64,000 bases of DNA from NCBI GenBank assembly GCA_027575765.1, contig JANBPT010000059.1:24003-88002 (forward strand), given 5' to 3'. This stretch comes from Tieghemiomyces parasiticus (taxonomy: Eukaryota; Kickxellomycota; Dimargaritomycetes; Dimargaritales; Dimargaritaceae). Below the pieces are notes generated by a model, which searched no databases, had not been told where the DNA came from, and saw only the letters and a program-made list of their open reading frames with translations. Within the stretch, counting starts at the first letter, position 1. Each line of letters starts with the position of its first letter. Positions 1-12,389 of this stretch are shown here, one piece after another. A program made the translations under genes and the position numbers.

Positions 1-138
1 AGGCTGAACCCGGTTCATTCTTGGTGGAGGGTTCTTTTTTTTTCCGGAGGCGGGAGAAGGGAGAGAGTATCGGTCTAGATGAATGTGCAATTTGTGATGC
101 GGGCCAAGAGGCAGGCGAGGGCCTCACGGGTGGCTGCC

Positions 139-148
139 GGGGGGGGGG
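139..148. repeat. G10 homopolymer
   Basis: Uninterrupted run of ten G on the plus strand in intergenic DNA. It is one of a series of long G or C runs scattered between genes in this window. Confidence 0.9.
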
Positions 149-1030
149 CAGGGCGGTCACCTTGCCCCTCCCCCTCCACAGTAACGGACGGAGTATAACT
201 CTGTATGCGTGGGGGGAGTGGGGTGAATTTTGCGTATATGTACAAGCCGGCGTGCCCGTCAGGCGGCAGTTGCTTCAGCTTCCCTTCATCTAATCGCTTA
301 CTCCCTCTCTTCCTCGTCATCTCTAAGGATCATTCACACTAACCCTTCCCGTCCGCAGGTCCGCCAGAATAAGCCATCGATACGGGCCCTCCTGCCAACG
401 AATAGCATGGTGGATAGCGCGGGTTGAGAGGGGGGCAGATATCGCCACACAGAGGCGCAATTCCAGCGGATACAGGCCGACAGGCATCAACAATGTAGGG
501 GCTGCCGTTGGGCTGGGCTTGCGTGGTCTCAGCCCCCTGCTCTTCTCCAGGAGACTTGGCTGGGGGAATGAACTTGGAGGCCAGCGGTGGCCAAGGGAAC
601 GTCAGCGATGTGGAAGGGGCAACGTCTTCCTGCACTCCCAAAATCCCGGGTATGCGGCAGGATGCGAGGTCCATTACGTAGACGATAACCATTGAGAACA
701 GGTCCGGAGGGGTCCCCGCCAACTCTCTAGACCTAGAAATAACGCCGTCTCAACGAAACGTGCACGCAAGATCAGTCACCGTGGCCTAGCGGTAGTTGCG
801 AACTACGCTGGGCTGCATTTCCTATCTACAGACCCTAGTGGCGCTAGGGGCCCCCTGGTCGAGATCGAAGTGGCGACGGGTCTAATGGAATATGGCCGGT
901 GATATGAGTAGGCCACACCCGAGCGATCTTCACCTACTTTGGTATACTGGTGAGAAGGGGTGAGAACTCGACGGTGGCGGGCGGGCTGGTTTACGACATC
1001 CATCGCCCCAGAAGGATGCGCGCTGACCGT

Positions 1031-1054
1031 CCCCCCCCTCTCTCTCTCTCTCTC
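1031..1054. repeat. C8 followed by (TC)8 microsatellite
   Basis: Eight C followed by eight TC dinucleotides form a pure pyrimidine tract. A possible splice-acceptor-like AG follows about 20 nt later, but no exon can be supported on either side, so it is best read as a simple repeat. Confidence 0.9.
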
Positions 1055-3204
1055 GCTGTTCGTGTACCAGCCAGTTGAGTATCCGTGGCCCGTGGTGAGT
1101 CTGTGGCACTTACAGCGAGGGGCTTTACTTGGCATTCATCGGGCGGCGGCCGTTCCCGGCTACACCGACATCACTGACGGAGGCCGGCGGTCCATTATTC
1201 CCGCCTCTTTGTCTAGATTTCGCGCCATCTGGCTGATTTAGAAGGTCCAGTTGGCCACCGTCTGCGCCAGTGCAAGCCCCGGCTGAAACAGGTGCAGCTG
1301 GCCCGAGCGCGTGTCTACTCGATGTAAGTTGTATGCTCGGTCCTGTCCAGTTAGAAGGGGGCCGGCAGGTCGCTCAGCCGCCTGCTGGCGATGGTGATCA
1401 GTGGCAAAATCCCTGACCATGTCGTTCAATCCGTCCTGGGGGCAAGGCTGTACACTGTAGCAATCCGATTGGTCAACTGTCGGGTCCTTTTTGTTTATTT
1501 CTTATACTCGAGAGACGGCTAGCCCTCCCAGCAGCTCTCGACTACACCCGTACAGCGCATACAGTCGCCACCAACGCCTCTGTCATCCCGTTACCCGTGT
1601 GTGAAAACTGAAGGCGATATATATGCGCATTGCTTGGAAGAAGGCCTGCCCTCATGGACTTAATGGGATACATGGCAGCTGAAGGGAAACGGACGAGGGC
1701 GCCTCTATTAGGCAGTGCGCTTCTAGGTCGAGTGGCGGTTCCTAGCCTAGAGCCCGATCCAAGCGTCAGGCGCGCGTCAAAGAGGAGCCCGGGGCAACGG
1801 AAGGGATGCTGCAGCACTTAGCGACTACCACGAGTAATGAGGTCCCATCGCTTAACTGCGTATATTTTTCTTTTCTGGGGATATATATGGTTTCATCTCG
1901 TCTTACCTATGCCCTCTCCTCTGCTCACACTCCGGCGAGAGAGAGAGAAAAAAAAACTGCATACAGCCAACATAATAACATCCACACGCCAGCACAAGCC
2001 GATAGGGCCGCCAAGAACAAAGGGAACGCTCGCAGGCTGAGCGACTGCATGCGGCGTTGTTTATATCCGGGCGGAAGTCCACCGGTCTACTTCGACCGCA
2101 TTCGGCATTGATTGAATTGCGTATCTGCTGTGGAGCGCCGGGGCCGCTGGTGTGCGAGCGCAGCATACCGTGCCCTCGCCCAGTTCCGCAGATATTGACG
2201 ACGGGCGGGCTTCGCTCTTGGTTACTGTACAGCCTTGGACGCCTCAGCCCCTTCTGACGGAGCTATGTTGCAGACCAGTGGCCATCGTCGGGCATCAACT
2301 TGCTTGAATTGTATGCCGGGCGCTCGGATCCCGTCCCCTTGTCATGTCATATTTACCCCTAGCTCTTTGAGTGATATTCCCCACCCGTTCCCCCTTCCTC
2401 TCCTTCTTCTCTTGCATCCATACCCGCGGACCGTGCGCCCTCATCCTTTTCGCCATCCCGGGCTATCCATCGTGGGCCTCGTCAGGTAGCGCAGCGCTGG
2501 GCCGGTTTGTTCGATGGACCAGGGGGGTCATTAACGGCGAACTACGCATCACAAGTCACTTGGTGACCAGTAAAGGAGCGGTTGGGCAAGACGTGTGCCT
2601 CTGCACTGCCCGAGGCAGGGTGATCAATTCGGCCCGCCGGTATCCTGACACATAACGTAGCAAGGGTGAGCGACGTCGCCCTCTTCACCCACACAAGTAA
2701 ACTATCCCCACACCAGCGACCAGTCGGACCTGGGGTTTGTTAGGCGGAGCCTCGAGCCGCCCAGCGGGATCCGGGGTCACAGGAATGGGGATTGGCAAAC
2801 TCGAGTGGCGTGGTTATCAGCAAGGCGGCCTAAACCTACACTCCTCCCACTCAATTGGCCCCTACCTAGTATGGTCTGCCCGTCGGATGGGTGGGTGTCC
2901 GGCTACGCCACCCTCTGGTTCACCTGAGGCTCTGCACGGCCCGGCAGCCACCGCCAAGGGCAACCGACAATGTGCCGCCCGTACATCGCCACCAACCCCA
3001 CCCTTCATAACCGGCCCGTCCGACGCGGCAACCTGGGCAAGTCCAAGTCACTGGCCATCGGATCCCAGACGTTTATTTACGGAATCATCAGACATCGTCA
3101 GAACAAACTGATAACCCACACTTATCGGCTATGACGAAGCGGGGCGTATGCAAACAGGTTTGCATTTCACCCTGGCCTGAATCCCTTATACCGGTCTGCA
3201 TCCC

Positions 3205-3214
3205 GGGGGGGGGG
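3205..3214. repeat. G10 homopolymer
   Basis: Ten consecutive G on the plus strand in intergenic DNA, followed by a further G-rich stretch. Confidence 0.9.
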
Positions 3215-6200
3215 AGGGCGGTTCCCGGCCGGCAAAGCAACCAACGGACAAAATCACTATCGCTTCTGTCGTGTCACGCCTTTAAACCACAGGCTTGACT
3301 GCCCTAGTTCCCCCCCCCTTCAAAAGAAGTGTGCCATTCAAGACGGGCATACATGTGCACCGACCGGGCGGACTTCCACAGCGCCCGCATTCTCACTCCG
3401 CCCTCCCAATCAATCCACTCTTCTCTTTTCCCAATACACAAAATGTGACTTGCTTGGCCAGCCAACCAACTCCCCTAGAATTACGGGAGAGGGATTTAAT
3501 GCATCAGCCCCTGCTCTTTGAATCCCAGGACGGGGACATCCTGTGGTGCGGCTTTTGCCATCCACTCCCCAGGCAGCAAATACTGCACAGGGAACCTGGC
3601 TGCACGAAAAGCTGACAGCCGGTCGCCCCTCAAAGGTTGAGCATCTTGAGTTCCATACACCAGCCGAACCTGTCAACCGAGCTTACGTGAATCGGCCGGG
3701 AGAGTTAGGAAGCAGAGGGCCACAAGCTTCACCTGTCTAACGACGGGCCAGACGCGGTGGTTAGAAGTGTCAGGGGTAACAATGTGTCACAAATCGGACG
3801 GACAGTGGAGGGCGTATCATCGTGTGTTTGGGTCATCCCCCACCTCCACGGCTGGCGGGAAGCTACGATCGCACGTGTGAGCGGCTCTCGTCGACTTATA
3901 TTTCTCAACTGTGAAGGGGGTATCGTCCGCCACCCTACCTTGTACAGCCGGATTTATTCGGCCCTTTATCATTAGTGTCAGGAGACACCAAGCATGGGTG
4001 CCGATGATGGCACCGCTGGCAGACCGGCCCATCTCCTGGTTTGGCTGGAAATCCAAAGCGGGGTAACTCGCGGTCAAGTAAAGCTCATGGGGCCTGGGAT
4101 GGCCATCCAAGCCGATCTGCGTCAAACCATTACATATTCTTCTTCGTATGACCTGTGTAAACCGTATCAGCTCGGTGAATGCCCGCCTATACGCCGACCT
4201 ATCCGATGTGGAACATCCGTCATCCGACTGCAAGGCCAGTGACCGCGTACCCATGTCTGCGCCTGCATACAATTATGGACAGTGACGTGGCTGCCGATAG
4301 AAAAAGAGCGATTTATTGATGGGCTGGCCGTATAGTTAACCCCATCTCTTTTCGACGTGACAATGTATAACCACGCAAGGAGGACAAGCCCACCCCCCCT
4401 CTCCTACCTATCTATTGTACGTGTTCAAACGGACCGGCGGGGTTTCCGTAATGCCGGTATACGTTGGCCGGTGGATCGGGGCTCGGTGGACGGGTGGTTA
4501 GTATTGGGAAGGCTAATTGGTGGTTGCGCTAGTCTTGGGCCGGGTATTTAGTAGCCAATGGTGACGTGGGGGAGTCTACGTAATTAATAGGGGAGTAGGT
4601 GCCTCCATTCCAACGCACCTATCAACGTAGTCAGGTCGGTTTACCTACGTATCCACTAAAGCTTTATACCCCATTGCTGCGGCAGGCCTTCAGCAGACAA
4701 TCTGCGGCCGATTCGCTAGACATAGGAAACAATGTCAGCACCACTTCTCCCCCTCCAGACATCACGATACCGGGCCCTCTACCGACTCATCGCTGATACC
4801 CTTCAATGTCTGATGATCAATGTGAAATAGTCGTAGGGCGAAGAAAAAAATACAGGTTGAGATTGAATTGAGGATTCTCCCCCTTGGTTTCCTTATCCCT
4901 CATTATCACCTTTGCCACTGACCATCGTAAGCGGTAGAAGGCTCCTTCAATCTGCCCTGTGGTGTAGTTTTCAACGCCCGCTATGACTCAGCCCCGAGTC
5001 GGTCGTCGCTGGGACGAGTAGGCGGTGATCCCCCTTTTCCATCGCACTTGTAGCCAAATCGATACAAATGCTACATCGTAGCGGCCCTTCGAAGGATCCG
5101 AGGGCGGGCTTGAACTGTGCTCTTGTAACACGTTTTACACGGATGAATGGCCCAATGTTCATGTTTTAGCTAGCAGGCTGAAATCCATTACCTTATTCTC
5201 GCGCTAGTGATGGCCGACCCGTCAAGGATCGGCGACTTTTAAAACAGTCAGCCTCAGAATAACAGAACGCCTGGCGACCACTGCCGTGCCGTTGGTTAGT
5301 GTAGGCCCCTTTCCAAATCTGGTTAGTACATCAAACGGTGACACCGCACCAGAACGCTTCTGACCTTCAATACAGTAGCTTCCTGAGTGTTGCCTGCCAT
5401 CTGCCAAAGAAGAACAGGAAAAAAAGTCACGACAGTGACAAGGCACGCATGGTCCGGTGGGCAAATGGCAGGCCATGAGAGGAAAGGGGAGGGGGCCGGA
5501 TGGGTCACCCACGGTAATAAATCACCTGCCGCGTTGACACGCCAATCGAACCACATGTTCCGGGGATGCCTTGACCTCCCTTCCCACTACCATATCGAAA
5601 TGGACGCTTGTTCCGCCCCACTTCCCGGGCGACATTTTATCCTACGTGCCGGATATTGCCCCGCGCGTAGGCAGGCCGGCCTTAAAATCCGGCTACTACC
5701 ACCCAGGTAAGATGCTCATTGCCCGTTGACGTCTGGAAGACAGCTTAACAGTCGACTTGATTGAAGGCGTTACTCAGGGCGTCAGCAGGCAAACACCTAT
5801 TTTTGGCGAGACTTTATTTTTCTCTTCTTTTCTTTTCCAAGTTGGGCAGCACGTTAGGAGCCAGCATCTGGCTGAAGGGTTTGGTGTGAGAAGTAAGCAA
5901 GGAACAGGCAGTGCTTTCGACGTTTCCGAGACCGGTATACAGTCGGCTATGCAAGCCCGCTGAGCCGAATAACCATTATTGAGGTTTCATTGCCCCCACT
6001 GGCAGCAGTAGACGCAGCCGGAATGTATCGCCTACTCTCACGACAGATCACTGACGCGGGCGGAGGTTGCCGTTCCAGGTTCTCATTATGAAACAGACTA
6101 ATCCATTAATGGCGTTCTCAGCATGACCCGGTCACTGTCCATGTCCAGGTGGCCCGATTAAGATTTTCATTGCAGGCCCGTTACTAGCCAAAAGGTGTGG

Positions 6201-9200
6201 TGTTCCTCTCCCCATAGGAAACCTGCCCTTCTATTAAGCTTGAACCCCCCCCCAACGACTACAACGCAACAGGCCGGAAGGTTCTACCGCATGTTTCGCC
6301 CTACGCGCTCGCTTTTCTATCCCCATTATTTAGGCGTCTCAGTGTACCATTTTCCTTTTTATGTTTTCAATATGGTATTTAACGGCACGCCGGCCATGAA
6401 AGAACCGGTTATCGACAATCAAAACAGCAGTTGAATCCTTTTGCCTATATCCCTAGCTCACTCCACACGTTTGATGACCACGGTGGAGGCTACCGCATCT
6501 ATCGTTGGTGATGGTCTATTGGAGTTGCAGCTGTTTGGTCATGGCCCTTGTGAAGCTATAGAGCCCCGATCCGTCGCGAGTTCCTCGACTACGGAGGAAG
6601 GGTTAAGAATACGAGTTTCTCCTGGATCTGTAGTGGTGCTGGACAATGACTGATGTCTAGGGTGGAGCACGTTACCATTCTTCACATAGCGGATGGGCTC
6701 ATGGTGGCATTCCGGCCATAGCTTGTCCGCGTTAAAGCCGAAATCCCATGCAAGCGGATGACAAAAGACGGAAGGACATTGGATGAAACATGGCGGCGGC
6801 AATTCTTATTTTTTACATGATCAATGGTTCTAAGCTTTCCAGGTCAACCTTAGGGACAGAATTGACCCCTCCCCTCAATTAAACAATTCTGTAAGGGTTT
6901 AAGCCACAGTGCTATATCTGGACGCGGACTGGAGAGGTAGGTGTCTGATGGTCCAATGCCGAGAGGCCAGCATACCTGATCGCGACTGCCGGGCCGGGCG
7001 TTAAGGTTTCTGCACAGGCGTGTGACTGGTGACTTAAAGACTCTCCCCCCCCACCTCGATTGGACTAGTGGTTAATGAAAGCCAGCGGCCCAAGTCTCTA
7101 CAGTTGTGCAACTGATCTGATGATGTAGTATGATAATTATCACAAGCTCAACCTTCATGTAGAGGGACGCTAATCGCTAGCGCAAGGCGCGCCCATACCT
7201 AGGATCAAGAATGAAACGACTGTATCCCGCCATCGGCGGTACTCGCACTAATTTCTGATCCCAAATCCCCTGCCAGGCGGCACTGCAATGAGGCAGTCCC
7301 CGTATGTTTTGTTTATTAACAAGGGGAATATGTAGCGGTCGCAGGCTCAGCATTCCGTTTGCCGGAAATGGAGGCCGTACTCGGCTGACGGACAATACGG
7401 CCTAGTGCGCTTAGGCTGCACGATCAGCTGAGAGGTTCCGCCACCCGTGGTGTTCCATCGTTTGGTGTGCAACCTTGGCACTGGCACTGGTGCCGTCCTG
7501 TCAACACCCTCCGAGTGACTGCATAGGAAACGTCGTTTTCCCGGCCTATCCTACGCCTACTGTTGAATATTCCCCAATACAGGCTCGCAACCACCGCCTC
7601 ATCGCATTCCGGAACAGCGCCATGTATCGCTACGATGCTGATGGCTGCGGATAGCGACGTGCTTAGTGCGCCGATAAGGGGAGTGGCTGAGGTGCGACGT
7701 CGCGAGGCACCGCGCGGTGACTCACTTAACCCTGAAAGAAGACCCTCTTCGAAACCCGTAGCCACGTCCCTCGCAATCAAGTGGGCGTGTGTCATGCAGG
7801 AGCACACGGAATTGGGCATAGCACTGTAGGTCTTTTATGCAAGCCCAGACTGCAATGAACTACGCACACCCCCCCTTGTTCCATGCCGATTGTAGGAAAC
7901 CGTTCCGGATGCAGACTGGCAACGGGAAACCACTTGCAGCCGGGAATCGTCATACCCGATCTAGACCCTCTAGTGGTTATGTGGTGGACGGGATCATGTG
8001 TTTAGGCGGCATCCGACCTCCCCCGGACCTGTAAAGCTTCGCCAGCAGTAGCTGACTTGTTACGATCCCACGCTATACATTGTCAGGATATCCGGTACTA
8101 ACGGGCACTACGGGCGAGCAAAACAAAAAATACACGACTCTGACTCTGTTTCTCAGAAACAACAATCAAGAGCGCCGGTGAACGGGTAAGGAAAGCGAGG
8201 GTTCGGCATGTTGAATCCGAGCGGTCACCGGCCCCCTGATGGTCCATAACAAGGTGACCGCTCTGCCCCCCTCCATCGCCGTTCGTCAGTTCTGCCTGAG
8301 TGGCTCCAATGGACACAGGTGGACCGCTTGTGAAGCGCTAGCAAGGCATGTATGTTGACCTACTGGGTAAGGCAACTGGGGCACCGCAAGGCGCCTTTGG
8401 TGCACAAGGAAAAGGCCGCTCAAACTAGAGCGTGAAGGAGGATCGAGGGGAACGTATCTTCCCAGAGTTGTAGGCAGGAAGTAGTAGGACTCATCATCTC
8501 TCTGTTTCCCAGTAGCGACCGGCCCCCGGGTGCACTATAGCAAACCATGCTGCCGTGCATATCTATTGACCATGGCCTGCAGGTTCTCCCCCCTTCTCTC
8601 GCTCTCTCCTACAGCCCGAGGGCCTCCACCGGGCGACGGTCGGGCACCGAGAGGCCCACTGAAGAGCACCCCGGGCTGGAATGCAGCGAGCCCGCCGGGC
8701 CAGGTTACGTCCTCGTGCCGATGTCGAAAGCAGCCCAATCAGCATGGGTCCACTCACGCGGGTGGCGCAATAGGTGCGGTGCTTACTCGCCAGGAGGGGG
8801 TCCCACGGCCGGTCGGAGGAGTTGCAAGGGAGAATCCCCGACCACGCTCTAGCTACAGCCGTCTCGCGACTCTCCGCCATCCTGCCTTCGCACGGCCGCT
8901 TTTGGACCCCCGGGGGAGATTAAGTGGTGGGGCTGGAGACGCTCTGGTCTATGGCACTGTGGATCAGTGCCGCGAAGAGTTGCCCCCCCAAGGCTGAGCA
9001 AGTCGCACCCGAGCCCTTAGATTGAAGGCTGTCTTGCTGAACGGTTCTGAGAGGTGAACCAGCCCAACTAGCAGGATTAATTCGCTACGCTCTACTGCCA
9101 GTCGGCATGGGCCGCAATGTTGGCCACTGAGTGAGTGCATCGGAAGGTACGTGGATGATGGGAAGATTCGTGCAGGTGGAAGCCGGCAGGTCATGTCGAG

Positions 9201-10049
9201 TCAAGCAGCACCTTGCCGCGCCACACTCGGCCGCTTCGCCTTTCGTTGTCTCAGAAGGTGGCAACCGGGGAATCTGTAAATGGGTTGGACGGCTTCCGAG
9301 CCTCAGTTCACTCGCTATCTATGACTCCGTGGGATTACGTGCCTGTTGAAGAGGATGCCCTTAAACACGAACGCTTAGCGCGCAAGAGCCATGTACTGGC
9401 GAGTAGCTGATCCAGACCGAAAAACATGCGAGCTGCAGGAGGGGGGGAAGAAGGGCTCTTTTCCGTATGATTAGGACAATTGTACTTAACACTCGGCTGG
9501 TCTACGTAGCCACGTCGTTCTCCATCTGTCTCACTACCAAAGGGGCCACCGTCGGGGTCCCAGAGTACGATGCAAGTCGGAAATGTGGCAGGGTTTGAGC
9601 CAGATAAGGATATAAACCATGAGCGTGGCAAGTTGCATTGGGCGTGAAATGTGGCAGGATCCGTATAAGGCAGGCGAAAGGGGTTAATCCCTGGCTTTAA
9701 CTACATAATGCCCAGCAGCTGGGGCGTCGAGAGGTCCCTAGCCCAGCGGTAGAGCGTGATTCGGTGACCCCTATACCTTGCATAACCAACTCCTGACCTG
9801 CTCAGTTGGGTTGCAGCCGAGTGGAGAGTCATTCGGGGGTGGGGGTGGGTCGGCCACCCTCACCCTGAGGATGCTAGGAGGTCGTGAAGGGTTACTGCGA
9901 ACGTAGAGGGCAAAGGTACAACAATTGGAATTCGAAGCGGACTTGGCATCCCACGGTCGCCCGTCCCAGACTACCCTCGCTCTGGCTCGGCTCATTGATT
10001 AGTCACCCTCCCTCCCCATTTGCACCGCATTCCCTCCCTCCCGTTCAGC

Positions 10050-11121
10050 ATGCCAACCAGTCTCGCCTCCTTACTCCTCGCCGTCGGCCTGTCGGCCTTC
10101 ATGGGCGTACGCAGCCTCCGCCACCGGTCCCTCTCGCGCTCGGGGGCCCTGGCCGCCGGTCTGGTGGGACTCAGCACTTTCTCCAACCCGCACCTGCTCA
10201 CCTCGGTGGTCCTCCTGACCTTCTTTGTCTCCAGCTCCAAACTGACCAAGTACCAAGGCACCCGCAAGCAGGCCTTGGACGCCCACTTCACCGAGGGGGG
10301 CCAGCGGGACGTCTGGCAGGTACTGAGCAACGGCCTGACCGGCTCCGTTCTGTCCTTTCTGGCTATGGCCACTAGCCGTGTCCACCCCAGGGCTACCCTG
10401 ACACTCATGTACGTGGCCCACTACGCGGCGTGCAACGGCGACACCTGGGCCAGCGAACTGGGCACCTTGCACCCGCACTGGCCCCGTCTCATCACGACGG
10501 GGTCTTCCGTGCCTCCGGGCACCAATGGCGGGATCAGTACCACGGGCCTGGCTGCATCCCTGGCCGGTGGTGCTGTGGTGGGGCTCGCTGCCGCCCTCGC
10601 CCACCTACTCCAATCAGGATACTACGCCCTCCTCAGCACGACAGCCCCCGTTCAGTTCCCCGCCGACCTCACCGCCCTGAGCCTGGTGGGCGTTGGGGCC
10701 GCCGCAGGACTGGGCGGATCCCTGCTCGATTCGATCCTAGGTGCCCTGTTGCAGTGCTCTTACGTGACGGCCGACGGCAAGGTGTCCAACCGGCGGCAGC
10801 GGGCCGAAGATAAATTGGTAACCGGTCGTGACGTCCTTACCAACAACCAGGTAAGTGTAGGATTAGAGAGGGGGGGGTGCGGGATTTAGACGCCTGGCCT
10901 GCCACGGTAAAGGGATGTCCCAGCGCGAGCCCCATGTGCGCTTCAGCACTAGATAGCCAGCCGTAGCTATTGTCACTTCTCTAATTTATACCCCACCGCT
11001 TAACCCTTTTCCGCTCGTGCTTCCCCCCACCGTTTCGCTACAACGCCAGGTCAATTTTCTATCGTCTCTGAGTATAGCCCTGATCACTGGTGTACTGACC
11101 TTCGAGGGTCGCACTGATTAA
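10050..11121 (+). CDS. TMEM19: TMEM19/DUF92 family membrane protein
   Basis: Two exons, 10050-10850 and 11050-11121, give 290 aa. The intron opens GTAAGT after the Asn-Asn-Gln codons and closes with CAG; both exons are phase 0. The protein is mostly hydrophobic with about six predicted membrane spans. It carries family hallmarks: the SSSKLTKYQGTRKQ region near residues 65-75, the NGDTWASELG motif near residue 130, and a GTNGGIS segment. The short second exon starts VNFLSSL, matching the family C-terminus and supporting the splice. The start at 10050 was preferred over an upstream in-frame weak codon because the ATG directly precedes the first hydrophobic segment. The family is distantly related to the phytyl-phosphate kinase VTE6; the fungal role is unknown. 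It converges on ZIM17, with stops 250 nt apart. Confidence 0.87.
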
Positions 11122-11371
11122 GTGGGTATTGCCTCTCGTTGTGGCTGACATTTGACTAGCGGCATAGTCTTACTAACACTTTTTAGATTTTGGGATAACC
11201 CCGTGTTAATTGACATATCCAATGTATCGCAATGGTCTCTTTACCATTGAATCAACCCTCTTTTAAATACAAAAGTTATGTGGGTCTAATATTTATACGG
11301 ATATATGTATATACCAAGAGACAGAAGCGCCACCGTTGATGAAAGTAATAGTTGACTTACCTCCCAATACT

Positions 11372-11950
11372 TTATTCCTTTGGCTTGCCGTCGGGAAGTG
11401 AGGCCAGCTCCGCCCCAGATAAACTACGGTGCACCTGCGGATACTCCTGGGCCAAAAACTCAGTAACGCCCTGCAACTCGGCCGGGGTGGTGTCCTGGCG
11501 GTACCGGACCACTTGCCCCTTCTCCTTAACCAAGTCCTCGACGTTGACGTTCTCGTCCCGGAACCAGCCCAAGTTGTCCGCGATCAAGTGGCGGTTCTTG
11601 CACTCGTCACATTGGATTAGGACCACTCCCTCGGTGTAGGCCTGTTTGGATATGAGCTTCTGCGAGGGAGTCTGACACACTTTACATGTGAAGCGCAGAA
11701 ACAGCTTAGGTTGTTCCTGGGGCTCCGGTGTTGGTGTAGGGGTCTTGTGGGTCGTAAGACTGGTAGTGAAGGGCCGAAGGCCACTTACACCGGCTCGGTA
11801 GATAGCAATCCCGGTCAGGCCGAGGGCTGTCGCCTGGCGCCAGGTATGTGCGCGGGCCTGCGCCCTCAAGGTCCGGTAGCCTAATGAGGACCAGGCGGAG
11901 CGCGAGTGGGCACTCACGCGACGGAGAAGTGTGGTGACGGAGGTGTGCAT
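11372..11950 (-). CDS. ZIM17: mitochondrial DNL-type zinc finger protein (Zim17/Tim15/Hep1)
   Basis: Single-exon frame of 192 aa with ATG in good context. Residues 1-80 are Arg/Ser/Thr-rich with few acidic residues, as expected for a mitochondrial presequence. The zinc ribbon is complete: Cys89-x2-Cys92, then Cys114-x2-Cys117, followed by the Asp-Asn-Leu motif at 125-127 that names the family, then GWF. Zim17 keeps matrix Hsp70 soluble and supports presequence import. A GTAAGT inside the frame near 11790 could only give an intron of about 45 nt, so I keep the frame continuous. Another AG/GTAAGT lies just beyond the stop and could be a 3' UTR donor. The gene diverges from FAHD1 across 439 nt. 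Confidence 0.92.
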   Translation of the reverse strand: MHTSVTTLLRRVSAHSRSAWSSLGYRTLRAQARAHTWRQATALGLTGIAIYRAGVSGLRPFTTSLTTHKTPTPTPEPQEQPKLFLRFTCKVCQTPSQKLISKQAYTEGVVLIQCDECKNRHLIADNLGWFRDENVNVEDLVKEKGQVVRYRQDTTPAELQGVTEFLAQEYPQVHRSLSGAELASLPDGKPKE

Positions 11951-12389
11951 GGTAGGGTTCGGCTGTAATCACGGGACCGAGGCTTCTGCAGTGAATGTGC
12001 CGGCAGTTGATTGACGTTGCCAGAAAACGAATTTGGCAACTAGCGTACTTGGACGGCGATGGATGCGAAGCGAATTGCAGTGACTAGGTGCAGGAAATAC
12101 GGGCTGGTCAACAAGCAAGGCAAAGGTGATACATGCGAACTCGAGAAAAACAATATATATATATATATATCAAAGGTAAGGACTTAAGGTCACTTACGAC
12201 ACGCCACGTCAACGGCCAGCCAGCCCACCCGAGGTCACATTGCACAGCTGAGTAAGACCACACACCAACCCACCAGGTTGATTCTCCATGGACGTCCGCT
12301 ACTCCACTACACGCCCAAGCCGCACGTTGACCCATTCTGTCCTCCTCTTTCCACCTTATTGCCCACCGCCAACTAATCCCGCTGTCGCC
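11951..12389. promoter_or_regulatory. shared divergent promoter region of ZIM17 and FAHD1
   Basis: This 439-nt gap separates two start codons that point away from each other, so it must hold the promoters of both genes. It contains an (AT)9 repeat. No further element can be assigned from sequence alone. Human FAHD1 and Zim17 are both mitochondrial, so shared regulation is an inference worth testing. Confidence 0.5.
12153..12170. repeat. (AT)9 microsatellite
   Basis: Nine AT dinucleotides lie within the divergent ZIM17/FAHD1 promoter region. It could act as a low-melting promoter element or be a neutral repeat. Confidence 0.9.

Larger units (their letters stand above)
1..10049. other. gene-poor stretch, no supported gene
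   Basis: No open frame here resembles a known family. Frames of 60-155 codons occur on both strands and overlap each other in several frames, without the GC-rich codon pattern of the real genes further right. The longest are on the minus strand near 3817-4272 and the plus strand near 8530-8997, the latter in a locally GC-rich patch with a pyrimidine-rich AG near 8613. Two tRNA-A-box-like strings (near 784 and 9738) have no matching B box. Homopolymer G or C tracts and one CT repeat are present. A spliced gene with very short exons could still be missed. Confidence 0.55.

Noticed and set aside
784..860. tRNA-like A-box (GTGGCCTAGCGGTAG)
   Set aside because: No B box or acceptor-stem pairing at the right distance.
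3817..4272. 151-codon minus-strand frame in the gene desert
   Set aside because: No motif, mixed composition unlike the confirmed genes, and another open frame covers the same bases on the opposite strand.
8530..8997. 155-codon Pro/Arg/Gly-rich frame
   Set aside because: A GC-rich patch opens several frames at once; no frame shows a family signature.
9736..9810. tRNA-like A-box (TAGCCCAGCGGTAGAGCG)
   Set aside because: No GGTTCGA-type B box follows and no cloverleaf can be drawn.
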